Shown here piece by piece: positions 24,911 through 34,065 of a stretch of DNA of 64,000 bases. The notes beneath the pieces were generated by a model, which worked only from the letters and a program-made list of their open reading frames with translations, had not been told where the DNA came from and did no database searches. Position 1 is the first letter of the stretch, and the number at the start of each line of letters is the position of its first letter. The stretch spans positions 35,110-99,109 of the forward strand of contig NZ_JADNJQ010000006.1 of NCBI RefSeq assembly GCF_015555045.1, given 5' to 3'. A program made the translations under genes and the position numbers. The DNA is from Collinsella aerofaciens. GTDB lineage: Bacteria; Actinomycetota; Coriobacteriia; Coriobacteriales; Coriobacteriaceae.

Positions 24911-26620
24911 TTAGCGAGCTGCGGACTCGAGCAGTGCCTTGACCTCGGCTGCGGTGTTGCAGGCGAGCGCCTTCTCGGCGAGCTCGTCGCACTCGGCCTT
25001 GGTCCACTGGCTGATGGTCTTGCGGGCGCGCAGGATAGAAGGAGCGCTCATCGAGAACTCCTCCAGGCCCCAGCTGATCAGCAGCGGCTCGAGCAGCGGA
25101 TCGGCAGCGGCTTCGCCGCACATACCGACCATGATGCCGGCCTTCACGCCGCTCTCGATGATGTTCTTGAGCGAGCGGAGCACGGCGGGATAGTAAACCT
25201 GGTACAGGTTGGAGATGGTGTCGTTACCACGGTCGGCGCACATGGTGTAACCGATCAGGTCGTTGGTGCCGATGGAGAAGAAGTCGGCGACCTCGGCAAG
25301 ACGGTCTGCGAGCAGCGAAGCGGCGGGCGTCTCGACCATGATGCCGACCTCGATGTTCTCGTTGAACTTGCGACCCTCTTCGGTCAGCTCGGCCTTGCAC
25401 TGCTCGACGAGCTCCTTGACAGCCAAGACCTCCTCGACGCAGGTGACGAGCGGGATCATGATCTTGACGTCACCGAAGGCGCTAGCGCGCAGCAGAGCGC
25501 GGAGCTGGACCTTGTACTGGTCGGGATTGGCCAGGCAGTAACGCACGGCGCGGAAGCCCATGAAGGGGTTATCTTCCTTGACCATGTGCAGATACGGAAT
25601 CTCCTTGTCGCCACCCACATCGAGCGTGCGGATGATGACCGGAGCACCCTTGAGCGCGCTGGCGACCTTACGGTAGGCGTTGAACTGCTCCTCCTCGGAA
25701 GGAAGCTCAGCAGAGTCCATGAACAGGAACTCGGAGCGGAACAGACCGATAGCCTCGGCGTCGTGATCGAGCGCGTTGGGCACGTCATCGGGGTTACCGA
25801 TGTTGCAGGCGATGATCTTCTTGATGCCATCAGCAGTCACGGACGGCTTGCCACGGAAGGCCTCGAGGGCTGCCTTCTCGGCAGCGAAGGCCTCGGCCTT
25901 GGCGGTGTAGGCAGCGAGCGTCTCCTCGTCGGGATCGGCCTCGACGATACCCTTGCCGCCGTCGACGACAACGGTCATGCCGTTGCGCAGTGCGGTGCAG
26001 CTGTTGGAGACCGAAAGGACAGCCGGGATCTCGAGGGCGCGCGCAATGATCGCGGAGTGCGACGTGCGGCCACCGGTCTCGGTGACGATACCGGCAACGT
26101 GGGCCTTATCGATCGTGGCGGTCATGGACGGCGTGAGGTCGTGCACGACAACGACAGTGTTCTCGGGCAGGACGGAGAGGTCGACAACCTCCTTGCCCAG
26201 CAGCTCGGCCAGAATACCGGTGCGGATGTCGGCGATGTCGGCCGCGCGCAGACGGAACATCTCGTCGTCCATGGACAGGAACATGTTCTCGAACATGGTC
26301 GAGGTGTCCATAAGCGCCTGCTCGGCGCAGGTACCACCGTCAATGGCGGCGTTGATGGCGTCGGTCATACCCGGATCCTGAGCCAGGACAATATGTCCGC
26401 TCATGATCTCGGCCTCGGCCTCGCCCACCGTCTCCTTCATGTGGTCGGCCTGAGCCTGGGTCTTCTCGCAGAAGACCGAAAGAGCGGACTGATAGCGCTC
26501 CTTCTCTGCTGCCGAATCAGCAACCTCGTGCGGCTCAAACGTCAAGTCGGGATCGACGGCGACCATGACGGTGCCGATACCGATGCCCTCGGAAGCGTTG
26601 ACTCCCTGATACATTCCCAT
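24911..26620 (-). CDS. ptsI: PTS Enzyme I (phosphoenolpyruvate-protein phosphotransferase)
   Basis: 569 residues, normal length. Enzyme I takes phosphate from PEP and passes it to HPr. Order seen: N-terminal HPr-binding helices, the phosphohistidine domain with GIVTETGGRTSHSAIIARAL (active histidine near residue 190), then the PEP-binding TIM barrel with GLFRSEFLFMD, RTLDVGGDKEIPYL, the MIPLVTCVEEV stretch and FFSIGTNDLIGYTMCADRGN, and MCGEAAADP near the end. Two ATG codons two codons apart (26620, 26614) are both possible; GGAGAGAGGA precedes them. Downstream of ptsH in the same direction. Confidence 0.94.
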   Translation of the reverse strand: MGMYQGVNASEGIGIGTVMVAVDPDLTFEPHEVADSAAEKERYQSALSVFCEKTQAQADHMKETVGEAEAEIMSGHIVLAQDPGMTDAINAAIDGGTCAEQALMDTSTMFENMFLSMDDEMFRLRAADIADIRTGILAELLGKEVVDLSVLPENTVVVVHDLTPSMTATIDKAHVAGIVTETGGRTSHSAIIARALEIPAVLSVSNSCTALRNGMTVVVDGGKGIVEADPDEETLAAYTAKAEAFAAEKAALEAFRGKPSVTADGIKKIIACNIGNPDDVPNALDHDAEAIGLFRSEFLFMDSAELPSEEEQFNAYRKVASALKGAPVIIRTLDVGGDKEIPYLHMVKEDNPFMGFRAVRYCLANPDQYKVQLRALLRASAFGDVKIMIPLVTCVEEVLAVKELVEQCKAELTEEGRKFNENIEVGIMVETPAASLLADRLAEVADFFSIGTNDLIGYTMCADRGNDTISNLYQVYYPAVLRSLKNIIESGVKAGIMVGMCGEAAADPLLEPLLISWGLEEFSMSAPSILRARKTISQWTKAECDELAEKALACNTAAEVKALLESAAR

Positions 26621-26747
26621 TCCTCTCTCCGTGTCATGTGATAAAGCGTTTTGCCATATCCATGACAAAAGAGCGCAGTTACCTTACAACAGGTCACTGC
26701 GCCCCCAAATATGAACTTAGTTGTTCAACATGCGACCCGTTTGAGTT

Positions 26748-27011
26748 CTACTCGCCAAGACCGCTCTTGATGAGCTCGATGGCGGCAGCCAGAGCCTCGG
26801 CCTCGTCAGCGCCGTCGCACTTTACCTCGACCTCGGTGCCGCAGGGGATACCAGCAGCCATGAGGGCCATCGGGGACTTGCCGTTGACCTCCTTCTCGGG
26901 GGTGACGACCGTCACGTCACAGGCGTACTTGCCCATGGTGGAGGCGAACAGACCAGCCGGACGCATGTGCAGACCCTGAGGATTAACGAGGGTAGCCTTC
27001 TCAGAAACCAT
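26748..27011 (-). CDS. ptsH: PTS phosphocarrier protein HPr
   Basis: 87 residues. NPQGLHMRPAGLFAS holds the phosphorylated histidine near residue 14, and VNGKSPMALMAAGIP holds the serine equivalent of Ser46, the regulatory HPr-kinase site (MAL in place of the usual MGI). It transfers phosphate from Enzyme I to the fructose EIIA domain. The ATG at 27011 has AAGGAGT at ideal spacing. It precedes ptsI; a 547-base spacer with two inverted repeats separates it from fruA. Confidence 0.94.
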   Translation of the reverse strand: MVSEKATLVNPQGLHMRPAGLFASTMGKYACDVTVVTPEKEVNGKSPMALMAAGIPCGTEVEVKCDGADEAEALAAAIELIKSGLGE

Positions 27012-27148
27012 AATTGACTCCTTTTTGTGTTTAACCCCTGTCATGCATGTGGCAGGAGTCAGATTCACGACGTTGTTTATATTAACTCACATCAAACGGT
27101 TTTTCATTATGTTTCAGACGAATTATTGGACAGATGTGTTTGTCGTCC

Positions 27149-27300
27149 GCTTGCTCGCCCACAGGGGCCCGTGCGCGGCCTGTGAGATTTCCTGCTCTAC
27201 AGTCCTGCTCGCACGAAGAGCACATTAAGTGCTCTTCGGCTCGTGCGGAACTCGCGATAAATCTCACAGGCCGCGCACGGGCCCCTGTGGGCGAGCAAGC
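27149..27300. repeat. 152-bp palindromic element with 42-bp perfect arms
   Basis: Bases 27149-27190 (starting GCTTGCTCGCCCACAGG) are the exact reverse complement of 27259-27300. The 68-base centre contains a smaller inverted repeat: GCACGAAGAGCAC, the loop ATTAA, then GTGCTCTTCGG and TCGTGC. Short open frames on both strands inside it are only a consequence of the symmetry. It occupies the fruA-ptsH spacer (27012-27558), which has no gene. It could be a MITE-like element or a very strong RNA hairpin that uncouples fruA from ptsH. Confidence 0.9.
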
Positions 27301-27404
27301 TGCGGAAACTCGGTCGGTCCAGAGCAATATCGTGCAAACGGAAATCTGGCTGATGATCTGTTCGCGACAAAGACTCGATAGGTAGCCCCCTCTATGCCCT
27401 TTTG

Positions 27405-27475
27405 TAAGTTGCGGTGAAATAGGGACTGAATTTGGGGTTGAATCGTTTAAACAGTCCCTATTTCACCGCAACTTA
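27405..27475. repeat. 24-bp inverted repeat between fruA and ptsH
   Basis: Bases 27405-27428 (TAAGTTGCGGTGAAATAGGG followed by ACTG) are the exact reverse complement of 27452-27475, with a 23-base spacer. It lies just downstream of the fruA terminator as read on the minus strand. No T run follows either arm. It may be a dispersed intergenic repeat or a regulatory hairpin. Confidence 0.88.
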
Positions 27476-27487
27476 TGGGAGGGGTAG

Positions 27488-27522
27488 AAAAAGGCGGAGG
27501 CCCTGGATAGGGACTCCGCCTT
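27488..27522 (-). terminator. Terminator after fruA
   Basis: Minus strand: AAGGCGGAGTCCCTA, a short loop, then GGGCCTCCGCCTT followed by TTTTCTACC. It stands 40 bases past the fruA stop, so ptsH-ptsI may be transcribed partly by read-through or from a separate promoter. Confidence 0.8.
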
Positions 27523-27558
27523 ATATACAGGGGGCGATGGTATTCGCGTGTTGCGGGA

Positions 27559-29562
27559 TTAGACCAGGCGGGCGTTGATCGTCTTGGCGATCTTGGCGGC
27601 GTCGGTGGAACCCTTGACGGTGGCACGGAAGTCCTCGTCCATGAGCGCCTCGGCGACCTTGGACAGGATCTTAAGGTGCGTGGTGCCGGCCTGGGCACCC
27701 GGGATGAGCAGCGCGATGGCCACGTTGACGGGAGCGCCGTCCATGGTGTCCCAACCGGTCACACCGGACTCGTCCTTGACGACGATGACAGCAGCCTCGG
27801 TAATGGCGTCGGACTTGGCATGCGGGATGGCGAAGCCCTCCATCATGCCCGTGGTGCCCTCGGCCTCGCGGGCCAGGAAGGCGTTCATCACGGCGTCGGC
27901 GTCGCTGGCGATACCGGCCTTGACAGCCTGGTTGGAAACGAAGCTCAGAGCCTCGTCACGAGAAGCGAAGTCCTCGGCGACAAAGACATTCTCGACCTTC
28001 ACGAAGTCGGCAGCCTCTTCCTTGGGGGCCTCGACGGCAGCGACCTTGGGGGCCTCAACGGACCTGGCTACAGGAGCGGCCTTCTGATTCTTCTCGAAGT
28101 CGTACTTCTTGAAGGCCACGAACAGGATGCCACCGACCACAGCGCCGATGAGGATCGCGAGGACCCACAGCGGACCGTTCTCGACAACGGGCAGGACCAG
28201 GAAGCCGCCGTGAGGCGCCGGATCGTGAACGTTGAAGAAGATGGTCAAGATGGAAGCGATGGAAGAACCGAGCATCATGATGGGCATGACGGGCCAGATG
28301 TTCTTGGTCATGAACGGAATGGCGCCCTCGGTGATGTGGGTGCAACCAAGGATGAGGTTGACGATACCGGCGTCATGATCCTCCTGGCTGAAGTACTTCT
28401 TGCCGACAACGACGGCGAAGGTGGTGATCAGCGGCGGAACGATGCAAGCGGCGGAGACGGCAGCCATGAAGTTGGTGCCGAAGTTGTAGGTCTCGGTGCC
28501 GACGCCAGCTTCGAGAGCGGTACCGAGCAGGAAGGTGCCAGTAGCGTAAGCAGCCTTGTTGACCGGGCCGCCCATATCAAAGGCGCACATGCAGCCGATG
28601 GCCAGGCCAAGGATCACCGGACCGGAGTTACCGAGGCTCTGCAGGAAATCCATCATACCCTGGTTAATGGCAGCCATGGGGCCGGAAATACCGAGCATGA
28701 CCAGGCCAACGATGGCGGTAGAGCACAGCGGATACAGAAAGATTGCCTTCAGGCCATTAAGGCTCGCGGGAATTTTAGAGAAAACCTTCTCGAGCAGCAG
28801 GATGACATAGCCGGCGAGGAAGCCGCCGACGATGCCGCCCAGGAAGCCGAAGCCCACGCCGGCGCCACCGGCGTCGATCATGCCGGTCTCGGCGTTAACA
28901 GGCAGGCCCTGGATGGCAATCATACCGGCAACGAAACCGGGGACGAGCGCCGGGCGCTTGCCGATGGATTCGGCGATGTAGGCGGAAAGCACCGGAACCA
29001 TAAGGTTCATGGCGATGCCGCCGATGATCTTGAGCATCGCAGCAAAGCTGTTGTAGTCGGCAGCCGTCGAATCAAAGGACGTGATGCCCCACAGGAACGA
29101 AATGGCGGTCAGAACACCACCGGCAACGACGAAGACCAGCATGTGGCTGACGCCGTTCATGAGGTGCTTGTAGATGACGTGGCCGATGGACTCCTTCTCC
29201 TCGACCTCGTCCTCGACATCGGCGGCAGCGGCAACCGTGTCGTCGCCCTTGGCGGCGAGCGCGCGGTCGATCAGCTTACCAGCAGCCTCGACAGACAGGG
29301 CCTTGGAAACACCAACGGAAACCATGGGCTTACCGGCGAAACGCTCAGCCTGGACATCCTTATCGGCTGCGACGACGACGGCCTTGGCACCGGCGATCTC
29401 GCTCTTGGTGAGCTCGTTCTCGACACCGACCTGGCCATGAGTCTCGACCTTAATGGTCAGACCGCGCTCGGCAGCTGCCTTCTCCAGCGCCTCCTTCGCC
29501 ATGAAGGTGTGCGCAATGCCGGTCGGGCAACCGGTCGCGGCGATGATGTCAAACTTAGCCAT
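27559..29562 (-). CDS. fruA: PTS fructose transporter, EIIB-EIIC-EIIA fusion
   Basis: 667 residues with all three fructose-PTS parts. EIIB at the N-terminus: IIAATGCPTGIAHTFMA with the phosphorylated cysteine near residue 11. EIIC (about 130-480) is the membrane channel, with many hydrophobic segments and conserved stretches such as GFLGGIVGGFLAGY, FDMGGPVNKAAYA and CTHITEGAIPF. EIIA at the C-terminus (about 525-667): MMEGFAIPHAKSDAI, with the phosphohistidine in IPHAK. It imports fructose as fructose 1-phosphate, the substrate for the FruK-type kinases downstream. ATG at 29562 with AAGGAGGGACAC upstream. Confidence 0.95.
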   Translation of the reverse strand: MAKFDIIAATGCPTGIAHTFMAKEALEKAAAERGLTIKVETHGQVGVENELTKSEIAGAKAVVVAADKDVQAERFAGKPMVSVGVSKALSVEAAGKLIDRALAAKGDDTVAAAADVEDEVEEKESIGHVIYKHLMNGVSHMLVFVVAGGVLTAISFLWGITSFDSTAADYNSFAAMLKIIGGIAMNLMVPVLSAYIAESIGKRPALVPGFVAGMIAIQGLPVNAETGMIDAGGAGVGFGFLGGIVGGFLAGYVILLLEKVFSKIPASLNGLKAIFLYPLCSTAIVGLVMLGISGPMAAINQGMMDFLQSLGNSGPVILGLAIGCMCAFDMGGPVNKAAYATGTFLLGTALEAGVGTETYNFGTNFMAAVSAACIVPPLITTFAVVVGKKYFSQEDHDAGIVNLILGCTHITEGAIPFMTKNIWPVMPIMMLGSSIASILTIFFNVHDPAPHGGFLVLPVVENGPLWVLAILIGAVVGGILFVAFKKYDFEKNQKAAPVARSVEAPKVAAVEAPKEEAADFVKVENVFVAEDFASRDEALSFVSNQAVKAGIASDADAVMNAFLAREAEGTTGMMEGFAIPHAKSDAITEAAVIVVKDESGVTGWDTMDGAPVNVAIALLIPGAQAGTTHLKILSKVAEALMDEDFRATVKGSTDAAKIAKTINARLV

Positions 29563-29711
29563 GTGTCCCTCCTTCTTGAGTACAGCGCCCGCGGGCGCTC
29601 CCCTACACGCGCTTCGATGCGCGTTTTTCCACAACTGAAAGATACCAACCTACCGTCCGCGTGAGAAGAGACAAGGCGCAATTCTCCGGTGAAAGGTTCT
29701 TTCATAACCGT

Positions 29712-29753
29712 AAACGGCAAGTGAAAGTTTACCATCAACACTTGAAACGGCAA
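29712..29753 (-). promoter_or_regulatory. fruA promoter with paired TTGCCGTTT operator candidates
   Basis: On the minus strand, TTGCCG (29753-29748), 16 bases, then TAAACT (29731-29726) form a plausible promoter. The nonamer TTGCCGTTT occurs twice in the same orientation: at 29753-29745, covering the -35 box, and at 29720-29712, near the start point. The 33-base offset is about three helical turns, as expected for cooperative repressor sites. The divergent RpiR gene is the obvious candidate regulator (inference). Confidence 0.55.
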
Positions 29754-29834
29754 GGTGTATCTTGTAATTGAAAATGCCCGTATACTATGGCATTGCAAAT
29801 CAAGTTAGATTTTCATGCCAACCAGGAGCCATCC

Positions 29835-30692
29835 ATGACCGATAGTAGCAAAAGCGCACTTTCCCTCATTAGTACCCACCAGGGATACAGCGAGTCCGAG
29901 CAGCGCATTGTCGACTATATATTGGAGCACCAGTCCGAGGCGCCACGCCTCACGGCGGCTCAGCTCTCGCGCGCTGCCGCCACGTCCGAGGCGACCGTTT
30001 CGCGTTTCTGCCGCAAGCTGGGCTTTGGCAGCTTCCGCAGCTTTCAGTTTTCGTTGGCGCGCGACTTAGAGAGTCAGCGCAACGAGGGCCTGACCGACGA
30101 GGTCTCGCTCGACAACATGGAGCAGAGCCTTAAAAATATCCTCGCCGCCAAGGTGAGTGAGCTTAATGCGACCATCGACGGCATTGATCACGACACGTTG
30201 GCCGCAGTTGTACACGCGCTTAAGAATGCCGGCGTTATTGAGTTTGCGGCCGTAGGCAACACCAACGCCGTCGCGCTCGACGCGACGTTCAAGTTCTCGC
30301 AGCTGGGCCTTCGTTGCATGGCAAGCACCATCAGCGAGACCTCGATTGGTTTTGCGCTCACGCTGCGCCCCGGTGACGTTATCGTGCTGATCTCAAACTC
30401 CGGCAAGTCGCGCCGTCTGAATCGAATGTCAAAAGCGGCTCGCGACTGCGGCGCAACCGTAGTCGTCATCAGCAGCGACAGCAAATCCCCGCTCGCGCGC
30501 CTGGCAGACTACACCTTTAATACCGTCAACCACGAAGCACTACTGACAACGGGCGACTTCGCGTTCTCCAAGATGAGCGCCACGATGATCATCGAGGTCA
30601 TCTACAACTTCCTGCTGCCCGAAATCGAAGACGCCCGCGAGCATATCAGCTGCTACGAAGAGCTCATCCAGCCGGATAAGGTTGTGGAGTAA
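29835..30692 (+). CDS. MurR/RpiR-family regulator
   Basis: 285 residues. An N-terminal RpiR helix-turn-helix (SESEQRIVDYILEH, then AAATSEATVSRFCRKLGF, about residues 15-65) is followed by a SIS sugar-phosphate-binding domain (about 125-255) with VGNTNAVALDATFKFSQLG, the conserved DVIVLISNSGKSRRL loop and VVISSDSKSPLARLAD. ATG at 29835 with AGGAG upstream. It is divergent from fruA with 272 bases between, so it probably senses a fructose phosphate and controls the PTS operon and itself. Confidence 0.9.
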   Translation: MTDSSKSALSLISTHQGYSESEQRIVDYILEHQSEAPRLTAAQLSRAAATSEATVSRFCRKLGFGSFRSFQFSLARDLESQRNEGLTDEVSLDNMEQSLKNILAAKVSELNATIDGIDHDTLAAVVHALKNAGVIEFAAVGNTNAVALDATFKFSQLGLRCMASTISETSIGFALTLRPGDVIVLISNSGKSRRLNRMSKAARDCGATVVVISSDSKSPLARLADYTFNTVNHEALLTTGDFAFSKMSATMIIEVIYNFLLPEIEDAREHISCYEELIQPDKVVE

Positions 30693-30700
30693 AACGCGTA

Positions 30701-30733
30701 GTGGGACAAAAATTTCAGTCTATTTTGTCCCAC
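30701..30733. terminator. Bidirectional terminator between rpiR-type gene and recN
   Basis: GTGGGACAAAA pairs with TTTTGTCCCAC across an 11-base loop, flanked by A and T runs on both sides. It separates two convergent genes. Confidence 0.8.
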
Positions 30734-30751
30734 CAACACCGCTGATACGAC

Positions 30752-32380
30752 CTAACCTCGAGCTTCTTCAAGCATCTGCTTGGCATGCGCAAGACTTGCC
30801 TCCGATTGGTCGCCGCTGAGCATGCGGGCAATCTCGGCAGTGCGAGCATCCCCAGCCACCTCATCCAGATGCGTCTGGGGAACGTCGCCGGGCTCTTTAC
30901 TGACCACGTAGTGCTTGTCGGCCATAACCGCAACCTGCGCCAGGTGTGTTACGACGATGACCTGATGCGTGGCGGCAAGATCGGCCAGCACACCAGCAAG
31001 AGCGCGGGCCGTGGAGCCGCCGACACCAGCATCGACCTCGTCAAACACCAGCGTATCGACACCGTCCGCGTTACCGAGGACAACCTTACTTGCCAACATG
31101 ACGCGGCTGAGCTCGCCGCCCGACGCAATGCGGCGCAGGGGACGTGGAGTCAAACCGGCACCGCTGCGGTATAGCAGCTCGTAGCTCGAAGGACCAACGG
31201 GCGTCCACTCAGCACGGGGAAGATCACGCGACTCCCAGACGAGCTCGGCGCCGCCCATCTCCAGGCGAGCCATCTGGCGGCAAACCTCGTGGCAGAAGCG
31301 CGGGGCCGCCACATTGCGAGCGCGCTTAAGTGCCTTGGCAGCGGCAAACAACTCGTGCTCGGCGCTCCCGAGTGCCTCACGCGCCTTTCTGATCTGTTCA
31401 TCGCCATCATCGACCAGGGACAGCAGCTCTTGCGAGCGATCGCGCATGGCAAAAACATCGTCCATGGTAGGACCCCACTGACGCAGCAGGCCCTTGAGGT
31501 CGGAATACCGCTCACGCATGCGAGCGAGCTCGCGCGGATCGAAGGCGACGCCATCGCGATAGGCACGAAGTTCGTTCGCGCAATCCTCAAGGGAGATACA
31601 GGCATCCGAAAGCAAATCGGCAATGTCGCCAAGTTTGCGATCGACGGAAGCCATACGGGAAAGTTCTGCCACGGCGCTGTTCACGGCATCGAGCGCTCCC
31701 CCTTCAGAGGCAAGCGATGCATGGGCATCATTAGCTGTGGCAACCAGCACCTCGGCATGTTCGGAGCGCGGCAGCAGTTCCTCGAGTTCCTCATACTCGC
31801 CCGGTTTGGGGTCGACCTCGCCGATACGCTCGAGCGCAAAGCGCGCTTCCTCGACGCGGCTCCCCTGCGCACGCGAGGTCTCTTCGACACGTCGAACCTC
31901 CTTAGCGGCAGCGCGCGAAGCCTTAAAGCAGGCGCGGTAGTGCTCGAGCGCCTCGAGTGCAGGGCGCCCTGCCCAGGCATCGACCATCGCAACATGATGC
32001 GCCGGATCGAGCAAGCGCTGGTGCTCGTGTTGGCCGCACAGATCCATCATCACGCCAACGCGCTCCGAAAGCTCGCGCACACTGGCGATGCGTCCGTCAA
32101 TCTTCACTCGGCTGCGGCCCTCGGCAGAAAGACTGCGCTGCACGATGAAGCCCTCCGTGTCGTGCGGGCCGTCAAACAGGCGCGCCTCGACGCTCGCCAG
32201 CGCCTCGCCCTCGCGCACCATAGACGAATCCGCGCGCTCACCCAAAATAAGCTTGAGGGCCGAGAGCAGCGCGGTCTTGCCGGCACCGGTCTCGCCGGTC
32301 AGGACAGTCAGGCCGGCACTCGGCAGCAGCGTCGCCTCGCGAATGAGCGCAATGTTAGAAACCTGCAGCTCATCGATCAT
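30752..32380 (-). CDS. recN: DNA repair ATPase RecN
   Basis: 542 residues. SMC-like ATPase acting in recombinational repair of double-strand breaks. N-terminal LQVSNIALI and Walker A LTGETGAGKTALL near residues 26-38; a central coiled coil (about 150-350); the C-terminal signature SGGELSRVMLA near 440 and Walker B VDTLVFDEVDAGVGG; then VIVVTHLAQVAVMAD. The ATG at 32380 overlaps the end of nadK by 11 bases and has GGAGTCC upstream. Confidence 0.95.
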   Translation of the reverse strand: MIDELQVSNIALIREATLLPSAGLTVLTGETGAGKTALLSALKLILGERADSSMVREGEALASVEARLFDGPHDTEGFIVQRSLSAEGRSRVKIDGRIASVRELSERVGVMMDLCGQHEHQRLLDPAHHVAMVDAWAGRPALEALEHYRACFKASRAAAKEVRRVEETSRAQGSRVEEARFALERIGEVDPKPGEYEELEELLPRSEHAEVLVATANDAHASLASEGGALDAVNSAVAELSRMASVDRKLGDIADLLSDACISLEDCANELRAYRDGVAFDPRELARMRERYSDLKGLLRQWGPTMDDVFAMRDRSQELLSLVDDGDEQIRKAREALGSAEHELFAAAKALKRARNVAAPRFCHEVCRQMARLEMGGAELVWESRDLPRAEWTPVGPSSYELLYRSGAGLTPRPLRRIASGGELSRVMLASKVVLGNADGVDTLVFDEVDAGVGGSTARALAGVLADLAATHQVIVVTHLAQVAVMADKHYVVSKEPGDVPQTHLDEVAGDARTAEIARMLSGDQSEASLAHAKQMLEEARG

Positions 32381-33230
32381 GACGGACTCCGTAGAATACG
32401 CGGCTCACCGAGTTATAGAAGCTCTCGGGGCCGTAATCCAGCAGCAGCACATCACCGGGCCCGCGACGCACCGCCACGCTCTCAACGGTGCCATCGCAAG
32501 TAATAAATTGTCCATCGATAGCGATCGCCGGAACGCTCGGACGGTCATCAGACATAAAGATTTCGACGACATCACTCGGCGAAGTCAAGAAGGCACGGGC
32601 CTGAATGGTGTGCGGCGCAATAGGTACGCAGACCATACCCGTATAGTCGGGGCTCACGATGGGGCCACCGGCACTGAGCGCGTACCCCGTAGAACCAGTC
32701 GCCGTGGACACGACCACGCCGTCGCCACGCAGTCGGTCGATATGGTGGCCCGACACCGTGATGTCGAACTCGACCATATCGGACAGCGGACCGCGGGTAA
32801 GCGCCATGTCGTTGAGGGCGAAGGTGCGCACGACATCCTTCGTACCGTCTTCGCGCACGGACACGATATCCGCGGCGATGGTGGCGCGACGGCTCACGTG
32901 CAGCTCGCCGGAAAGGGCGTCGCTCACGACCTGCAGAATGTCGCGCTCCTCGGGGCTCGCAGCAGTTAAAAAGCCCAGGTGACCATAGGAAAGACCGAGG
33001 ATAGGAATCTCGCGATGGTTGAGGATGCGGGCAGCGCGCAGCAACGTACCGTCACCGCCGAGCGTAATGACCAGATCGGAGCCGTCAATATCAGGCGTGC
33101 TCTGAATCTTCGATCGCTGGTCGGCAGCCCATGCGACCTCATAGCCCTGGCGCGTCAGCCAAAGCTCGAGCATCAGGCCGCTCTCGACCGCCTCTTGCTT
33201 GTAGTAATTGGGAACCAGAAAGACCTTCAT
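32370..33230 (-). CDS. nadK: NAD kinase
   Basis: 286 residues. Makes NADP from NAD and ATP or polyphosphate. The GGDGTLLRAAR motif (near residue 58) carries the catalytic aspartate; LGLSYGHLGFLT and FALNDMALTRG (the NE/D motif) follow, then GDGVVVSTATGSTGYALSAGGP. Its ATG at 33230 overlaps the tlyA stop (ATGA). The order tlyA-nadK-recN is common in Actinobacteria and Firmicutes. Confidence 0.95.
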   Translation of the reverse strand: MKVFLVPNYYKQEAVESGLMLELWLTRQGYEVAWAADQRSKIQSTPDIDGSDLVITLGGDGTLLRAARILNHREIPILGLSYGHLGFLTAASPEERDILQVVSDALSGELHVSRRATIAADIVSVREDGTKDVVRTFALNDMALTRGPLSDMVEFDITVSGHHIDRLRGDGVVVSTATGSTGYALSAGGPIVSPDYTGMVCVPIAPHTIQARAFLTSPSDVVEIFMSDDRPSVPAIAIDGQFITCDGTVESVAVRRGPGDVLLLDYGPESFYNSVSRVFYGVRHDR

Positions 33231-34030
33231 AGCGTTGCAGCTTTCTCGCTCAAAACCGATACCTGAGATTGCAGCACGTCTTGCGAGCGGTCGCCAGATT
33301 CAAATCTCGTGCCGTACAGGAAAAACTCAACGTTGCCCTTGGCACCATGAATGGGCGACACGCACACATCGACCGGGAACAGCCCCTTGGCAGCAAAGAG
33401 CTCAACCGCCGCCACGAGCGTATCGCGGCGCACGGCGGGATCGGTCACAATGCCGCCCTCGCCCACCAGCGCCGCCGGAGCTTCAAACTGCGGCTTTACG
33501 AGCGTGCAGAATGCACCCGTAGGCGCCAGGCACGCCAGTACCGCATCGATAATGTTCGCGATGCTGGTAAACGAGACATCACACACAGCCAGGTCGATGG
33601 CGCCGGCATAGCCAAGCTCAGGCAGCTGCGTCACGTTTGTGCGCTCATGCAGCGTCACGCGATCGTCCTGACGCAACGACCAATCGAACTGGGCGCGACC
33701 CACGTCCACAGAGACAACAGTCGCAGCTCCGCGCTTGAGCAGGCAATCGGTAAAACCGCCGGTAGAGCAGCCCACATCCAAACAGGCAAGGCCCGTCGGA
33801 TTGATGCCAAACGCATCAAGCGCGCCTTCGAGCTTAAGACCGCCGCGGCCAACATAGGGAATACGCCCCTTCACGTGCAGCGGCAGCCCCGGCATCACCT
33901 TAAGACCCGGCGAAGTCAAGCGCTCGCCGCCACTCGAGACCAAGCCGGCCATAAGAGTGCGAAGGGCATCCGCGCGATCGGCGCAGATGCCCTGTGAAAT
34001 CAGTTCGTCATCAAGACGCACGCGTTTCAT
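33227..34030 (-). CDS. tlyA: TlyA-family rRNA 2'-O-methyltransferase
   Basis: 267 residues. An N-terminal S4 RNA-binding domain (MKRVRLDDELISQGICADR onward, to about 60) is followed by an FtsJ-type methyltransferase: CLDVGCSTGGFTDCLLKRGA (SAM site near residue 85), VSVDVGRAQFDW, DLAVCDVSFTS with the catalytic-type aspartate, and LVKPQFEA with the lysine. TlyA methylates 16S and/or 23S rRNA at the subunit interface. The start at 34030 gives the usual family N-terminus; in-frame starts a few codons earlier cannot be excluded. Confidence 0.92.
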   Translation of the reverse strand: MKRVRLDDELISQGICADRADALRTLMAGLVSSGGERLTSPGLKVMPGLPLHVKGRIPYVGRGGLKLEGALDAFGINPTGLACLDVGCSTGGFTDCLLKRGAATVVSVDVGRAQFDWSLRQDDRVTLHERTNVTQLPELGYAGAIDLAVCDVSFTSIANIIDAVLACLAPTGAFCTLVKPQFEAPAALVGEGGIVTDPAVRRDTLVAAVELFAAKGLFPVDVCVSPIHGAKGNVEFFLYGTRFESGDRSQDVLQSQVSVLSEKAATL

Positions 34031-34065
34031 GAATGCCATCAACCATTCGTATCCAGAGATGCGGC

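Noticed and set aside
27082..27385. Two similar short proteins encoded on opposite strands between fruA and ptsH.
   Set aside because: Their similarity is forced by the 42-bp perfect inverted repeat; neither has a ribosome site or extends meaningfully beyond it.
24857..29664. Long plus-strand frames opposite ptsI and fruA (about 594 and 662 codons).
   Set aside because: Both are antisense shadows rich in Asp, Gly and His, as expected from the reverse of alanine- and valine-rich coding sequence.
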